Shown here piece by piece: positions 51,092 through 54,661 of a stretch of 54,661 nt of DNA. The stretch is from an uncultured Eubacteriales bacterium (GTDB taxonomy: Bacteria; Bacillota; Clostridia; Peptostreptococcales; Anaerovoracaceae): assembly GCA_902763505.1 (NCBI GenBank), contig CACWSO010000015.1, positions 1 through 54,661 on the forward strand, given 5' to 3'. The translations under genes and the position numbers were made by a program. The notes beneath the pieces are model-generated. The model did not search any database. It saw nothing but the letters and a program-made list of their open reading frames with translations, and was not told the DNA's origin. Position 1 is the first letter of the stretch. The number at the start of each line of letters is the position of its first letter.

Positions 51092-53713
51092 ATGGGAAAG
51101 TTTGTTTATTCATTCAATGAAGGCTCCAAGGACATGAGAGACCTTCTGGGTGGTAAGGGTGCCAATCTGGCAGAGATGACAAAAATCGGACTTCCGGTAC
51201 CGTTTGGCTTCACTGTAACAACAGAGGCATGCACAAGGTATTATCAGGAAGGACAGACAATCGGTCAGGATATCGTAGATGACATCTACGTTAAGCTGGC
51301 TGATCTGGAAGCTGTAACAGAGAAGAAGTTCGGCGATGCATCAAATCCGCTTCTCGTTTCAGTTCGTTCCGGAGCAAAGATCTCAATGCCGGGCATGATG
51401 GATACCATTCTGAATCTGGGACTTAATGACGAGACAGTTGAAGGACTTTCAGCGCTTACTGGAAATCCTCGTTTCGCATATGACTCCTATAGAAGATTCA
51501 TCCAGATGTTCGGTGACGTTGTAATGGGCATCAGCAAGAGCAAATTTGATGAAATCTTCGACGGACAGAAGGACAAGAAGGGCGTCATGTTTGACGTTGA
51601 TCTGGACACAGATGACCTGAAAGAAATCATCGTTGGCTACAAGGCAATGTACAAGGAAGAAATCGGCAACGACTTCCCACAGGAACCGAAAGAACAGCTG
51701 ATGGAAGCAATCAAGGCAGTATTCAGATCATGGAATACTGAAAGAGCAATTCTTTACAGACAGCTGAACGAGATCCCTGATGACATTGGAACTGCTGTGA
51801 ACGTTCAGTCTATGGTATTTGGTAACATGGGCGACACTTCAGGTACAGGCGTAGCGTTCACTAGATCTCCTGTAAATGGCGAAAAGGCTATCTTCGGTGA
51901 GTTCCTCGTTAACGCACAGGGCGAAGACGTAGTAGCCGGAATCAGAACACCGCAGCCGATTGCTGAGATGGCAGAGGCATTCCCTGAAGTATACGGAGAC
52001 TTCGTAAGAATTGCCGACGTACTGGAAAATCACTACAAAGATATGCAGGACATGGAGTTTACCGTAGAGAGAGGCAAGCTCTTCATGCTGCAGACCAGAA
52101 ATGGTAAGAGAACTGCTCCTTCCGCTGTCAAGATTGCAGTAGATATGGTTGGCGAAGGCCTGATCACAAAGGAAGAAGCAATCATGAGAATCGAGCCTGG
52201 TCAGATCGGTCAGCTGCTTCACCCGATGTTCGATGCAAATGAACTGGAAGCGGCAGAGAAACTGACAAAGGGACTTCCTGCTTCACCGGGCGCTGCCTGC
52301 GGACAGATCTATTTCAACGCAGCTGATGCTGAGGCAGCTGTTGCTGAAGGAAAGAAGGTTATTCTGGTAAGATTGGAAACTTCTCCGGAAGACCTGGCAG
52401 GTATGGTAGCTGCTGAAGGTATTCTGACGGCAAGAGGCGGTATGACATCCCACGCTGCAGTAGTTGCCAGAGGCATGGGCAAGTGCTGCGTATCAGGATG
52501 TTCAGAGATCAAGGTTGACGAAGCTTCTAAGTTCCTGGGAATCGGTGAGTATGAGTTCAAGGAAGGCGACTTCATCTCACTGAACGGAACGACAGGCGAC
52601 GTTCTGAAGGGCGAAGTCAAGACGGTTCCACCTGAACTGTCAGGCGATTTCGGAACAATCATGAACTGGGCTGATGACATCAGAACACTCAAGGTAAGAA
52701 CAAATGCTGACAATCCTAGAGATGCGAAGCAGGCTGTAGAGTTCGGAGCACAGGGTATTGGCCTCTGCAGAACTGAGCACATGTTCTTCGAAGAAGAGAG
52801 AATCCCTGCAATCAGAAGAATGATCATGGCTGATACTGAAGAAGAGAGAAGAGAAGCACTGAGCTTCCTGCTCCCTTATCAGAAGGGCGACTTCAAGGGT
52901 ATCTATGAGGCAATGGAAGAGAGACCTGTTACGATCAGACTCCTCGACCCACCTCTCCATGAGTTCATTCCGCATACTGATGAAGAACTGCATGAACTGG
53001 CAGACCTCATCGGCAAGCCATATGAGAAGCTGGCCAAGAAGGCAGAAGAACTCCATGAGTTCAACCCAATGCTGGGACACAGAGGATGCAGACTTGCTGT
53101 AACATATCCTGAAATCGCTGAGATGCAGGCTGAAGCAATCATCACAGCCGCTATCGAAGTAAGAAAAGAAAAAGGTTATGATATCGTCCCTGAAATCATG
53201 GTTCCGCTCGTAGGAAGCAAGACAGAGCTGACCAATGTTAAGAAGACTGTTGTTGATACAATTACAAGAGTCTTCGAGAGAGAAGGCGTAGAATTCCCTT
53301 ATCTGGTAGGTACAATGATTGAGATTCCGAGAGCTGCTCTGACAGCTGACGAGATTGCAGAAGAAGCAGAATTCTTCTCATTCGGAACCAACGACCTGAC
53401 ACAGATGGGATTCGGATTCTCCAGAGACGATACAGGCAACATCATCAAGGAATACAAGGAAAAGGGTATCTTCGAAGACGATCCGTTCCAGAGCCTTGAT
53501 CAGACAGGCATCGGCAAACTGGTCAAAATGGCTGTAGAGCTTGGTAAGAAGACCAGACCTGACATCCACCTTGGTATCTGCGGCGAGCACGGCGGCGATC
53601 CTAAGTCCATCGACTTCTGCCACAGAGTTGGTCTGCAGTACGTATCATGCTCACCGTTCAGAGTTCCTATCGCAAGACTGTCAGCAGCACAGGCAGCGAT
53701 TCGCAACAAGTAA
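51092..53713 (+). CDS. ppdK: Pyruvate, phosphate dikinase
   Basis: PpdK (873 residues) interconverts pyruvate, ATP and phosphate with PEP, AMP and PPi, giving PPi-linked glycolysis or gluconeogenesis. N-terminal nucleotide domain (LLGGKGANLAEM, VRSGAKISMPGMMDTILNLG), central phospho-His GGMTSHAAVVARGMG, and the C-terminal TIM barrel with GTNDLTQM and GICGEHGG (catalytic Cys) are intact. ATG has GAGGAG; TATACT (51043-51048) is a possible -10. The regulatory kinase/phosphorylase (PpsR type), often adjacent in Firmicutes, is absent. The downstream repeat element acts as terminator. Confidence 0.97.
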   Translation: MGKFVYSFNEGSKDMRDLLGGKGANLAEMTKIGLPVPFGFTVTTEACTRYYQEGQTIGQDIVDDIYVKLADLEAVTEKKFGDASNPLLVSVRSGAKISMPGMMDTILNLGLNDETVEGLSALTGNPRFAYDSYRRFIQMFGDVVMGISKSKFDEIFDGQKDKKGVMFDVDLDTDDLKEIIVGYKAMYKEEIGNDFPQEPKEQLMEAIKAVFRSWNTERAILYRQLNEIPDDIGTAVNVQSMVFGNMGDTSGTGVAFTRSPVNGEKAIFGEFLVNAQGEDVVAGIRTPQPIAEMAEAFPEVYGDFVRIADVLENHYKDMQDMEFTVERGKLFMLQTRNGKRTAPSAVKIAVDMVGEGLITKEEAIMRIEPGQIGQLLHPMFDANELEAAEKLTKGLPASPGAACGQIYFNAADAEAAVAEGKKVILVRLETSPEDLAGMVAAEGILTARGGMTSHAAVVARGMGKCCVSGCSEIKVDEASKFLGIGEYEFKEGDFISLNGTTGDVLKGEVKTVPPELSGDFGTIMNWADDIRTLKVRTNADNPRDAKQAVEFGAQGIGLCRTEHMFFEEERIPAIRRMIMADTEEERREALSFLLPYQKGDFKGIYEAMEERPVTIRLLDPPLHEFIPHTDEELHELADLIGKPYEKLAKKAEELHEFNPMLGHRGCRLAVTYPEIAEMQAEAIITAAIEVRKEKGYDIVPEIMVPLVGSKTELTNVKKTVVDTITRVFEREGVEFPYLVGTMIEIPRAALTADEIAEEAEFFSFGTNDLTQMGFGFSRDDTGNIIKEYKEKGIFEDDPFQSLDQTGIGKLVKMAVELGKKTRPDIHLGICGEHGGDPKSIDFCHRVGLQYVSCSPFRVPIARLSAAQAAIRNK

Positions 53714-53728
53714 TTGAAATAGTGAAAT

Positions 53729-53932
53729 GCGGGACTTACGGCACTGTCCGGAACGATTTCCGCAGTGGACGTAATAACTGCAAACGAAACGAGCAAAGAA
53801 AATAGTAAAACCCCGGGGTTGTCCGAGCGGCTATAGCCGTGAGTTCTCCCCGGGGTTCTATTTTTTTGTGAGTAAGTTTATACAGTTATACGTTCACGAG
53901 GACTAAGTGCCGGACAGTGCCGTAAGCCCCGC
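53729..53932. repeat. Long structured element, copy 2
   Basis: A 204-bp nested hairpin, inverted in orientation relative to copy 1 at 35393. Outer arms are a 23-bp inverted repeat (53729-53751 with 53910-53932; the single mismatch becomes G-U if the minus strand is RNA) with a sequence unlike copy 1. On the minus strand the conserved blocks reappear in the same order: GTCCTCGT and AACTGTATAAACT (within 53868-53906), TTCGTTTGCAGTT and CTGCGGAAAT (within 53756-53792). The inner stem (CCCCGGGG arms with T-run on both sides, about 53811-53867) serves as a terminator for ppdK. It lies between convergent genes, like copy 1. Confidence 0.85.
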
Positions 53933-53958
53933 ATGCACTTGTGTTAATTAATGGGTGG

Positions 53959-54435
53959 TTACGCCACCGTGACGACTCCATAGGTGACCAGGAATACGAC
54001 GATTCCGGCGGCAACGACGCCTGCGAAAATAATAGGAACGGCATTCCGCAGACGAAGGTCGAAGAAGGCAGCTACGAGAGAACCTGTCCATGCGCCGGTT
54101 CCAGGCAGAGGAACAGCGACGAGAAGGAACAATCCGAACATCTCATACTTAACGATTTTCTCACCGCCTTTGGCTGCTTTTTCTTCCATTCTCGTGGCGA
54201 TCCTGTCAAACTTCTCAAAGCGATGCATCCAGTTCAGGATCCGCCGGATAAATATTATGATGAATGGTACCGGAACCATGTTGCCGATGATACTGATGAT
54301 CAGAGCAGTTACAGGGGACAGTCCCATACCTACGCCAATAGGTAGCGCGCCCCTGAGTTCTATGACCGGAACCATTGATATTAGAAATGTTGCAAGAAGC
54401 TTTCCTGCGTAAGTTGTCGTAAACCAAGTAATCAT
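53959..54435 (-). CDS. Small multidrug export-like protein (COG2426)
   Basis: This 158-residue membrane protein has four or five helices. VPVIELRGALPIGV near the N-terminus, NMVPVPFIIIF and the loop LLVAVPLPGTGAWTGSLVA are the family signatures of PF06695 ('small multi-drug export'). The true substrate is not established. The ATG lies 6 nt after a -10 box on the minus strand with no ribosome binding site, so it is another likely leaderless mRNA. It converges on ppdK with the structured element between them. Confidence 0.85.
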   Translation of the reverse strand: MITWFTTTYAGKLLATFLISMVPVIELRGALPIGVGMGLSPVTALIISIIGNMVPVPFIIIFIRRILNWMHRFEKFDRIATRMEEKAAKGGEKIVKYEMFGLFLLVAVPLPGTGAWTGSLVAAFFDLRLRNAVPIIFAGVVAAGIVVFLVTYGVVTVA

Positions 54436-54441
54436 AGGCAG

Positions 54442-54450
54442 ATTATATCA
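54442..54450 (-). promoter_or_regulatory. Leaderless-type promoter of COG2426 gene
   Basis: On the minus strand TGA plus TATAAT (54442-54447) forms an extended -10 that ends 6 nt before the ATG at 54435. Confidence 0.6.
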
Positions 54451-54490
54451 TAAATACAAGAAAAAACATAACTGCTTGATTGTTTCGGTG

Positions 54491-54496
54491 TATAAT
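54491..54496 (+). promoter_or_regulatory. -10 box of a rightward gene beyond the window
   Basis: TATAAT lies on the plus strand; a clear -35 is not seen. The remaining 165 bases to the window end (54497-54661) contain no open frame that I can support, only a ribosome-binding-like GAGAGG near 54562 and a short frame that stops after about a dozen codons. It is probably a long 5' leader. Confidence 0.4.
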
Positions 54497-54661
54497 GAAG
54501 CCAACAAATATAGCGAATTTTGCGAAAGAAAAGCAGCAATTATTGTTATTCTGAAAGTAAGAGAGGTGACTAGCTATTAAAAGTCAAGGTATTTTTGAAA
54601 GAATGAAAATGTAAAAAAGAGTATAGCAAATAAGCCCTTCAAGGCTGCTGCTTTGAAAAGC

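Noticed and set aside
53729-53932. Structured element as an insertion sequence
   Set aside because: No transposase frame and no target duplication seen; a MITE-like origin remains possible and is mentioned in the findings.
54574-54614. Short frame starting with ATT after GAGAGG, as in infC
   Set aside because: It stops after about a dozen codons and does not resemble IF3.

Overview
The window looks like a chromosomal segment of a low-to-mid GC, Gram-positive anaerobe of the class Clostridia. Pointers are SpoVG, a T-box riboswitch, a dimeric glycyl-tRNA synthetase, strong AGGAGG-type ribosome binding sites, FeoA/FeoB with the small Cys-rich Feo membrane protein, pyruvate phosphate dikinase and pyruvate carboxylase, and a phoH-ybeY-era-recO-glyS-ppdK gene order. 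A Peptostreptococcales/Anaerovoracaceae-like host is my guess only. No rRNA, tRNA or CRISPR array was seen.

Layout. (a) 1-2750 is the right end of an integrative element: a small ORF, a sigma-region-4-like protein, a MazF/PemK-like toxin, an excisionase-like protein and a tyrosine integrase. (b) 2817-4337 is an AT-rich cytosolic Ser/Thr kinase with an unrecognised C-terminal half, followed by a hairpin-rich non-coding stretch. (c) 4587-7616 is an esterase, a P1-family peptidase, a flavin reductase fused to a CPCC zinc domain, and a lipoprotein. (d) 7703-15609 is spoVG, divergent from murC-prs-pth-mfd-dapB. (e) 15692-18411 is a tandem pair of near-identical ArsB/NhaD-type transporters, then pta. 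(f) 19574-22482 (minus) is an AMP-forming acyl-CoA ligase and an EamA transporter behind a T-box whose specifier reads UAC (tyrosine). (g) 22609-26837 holds DUF6506, an Elp3-like radical SAM protein, a DUF6873-like protein, ung and lysO. (h) 26872-29508 is a feo operon with three identical-architecture operator sites. (i) 29659-35386 is typA, pyc and a small membrane protein. (j) 35694-45539 is an L,D-transpeptidase divergent from dnaE-pfkA, small and DUF308 membrane proteins, and two FAD enzymes. (k) 45589-53713 is phoH-ybeY-era-recO-DUF4342 protein-glyS-ppdK. (l) 53959-54435 is a COG2426 exporter-like protein.

Three things stand out. First, two intergenic elements of about 205-215 bp (35393-35606 and 53729-53932) share conserved internal blocks, while their outer, middle and inner stems have changed on both sides so that pairing is kept. 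This is the signature of a structured RNA or single-strand DNA repeat family I do not recognise, and both copies sit between convergent genes. Second, six genes (the DUF6873 gene, ung, the L,D-transpeptidase, dnaE, phoH and the COG2426 gene) have a good -10 box ending only 6-7 nt before the ATG and no Shine-Dalgarno sequence, which suggests leaderless mRNAs. Third, a tyrosine T-box controls an acyl-CoA ligase plus a transporter, suggesting a salvage route to tyrosine from aryl acids.

The central-metabolism genes (pfkA, pyc, ppdK, pta) imply a fermentative anaerobe that exchanges carbon at the pyruvate/PEP/oxaloacetate node and forms acetyl phosphate. All calls come from reading the sequence and recalling families; no database search was run.
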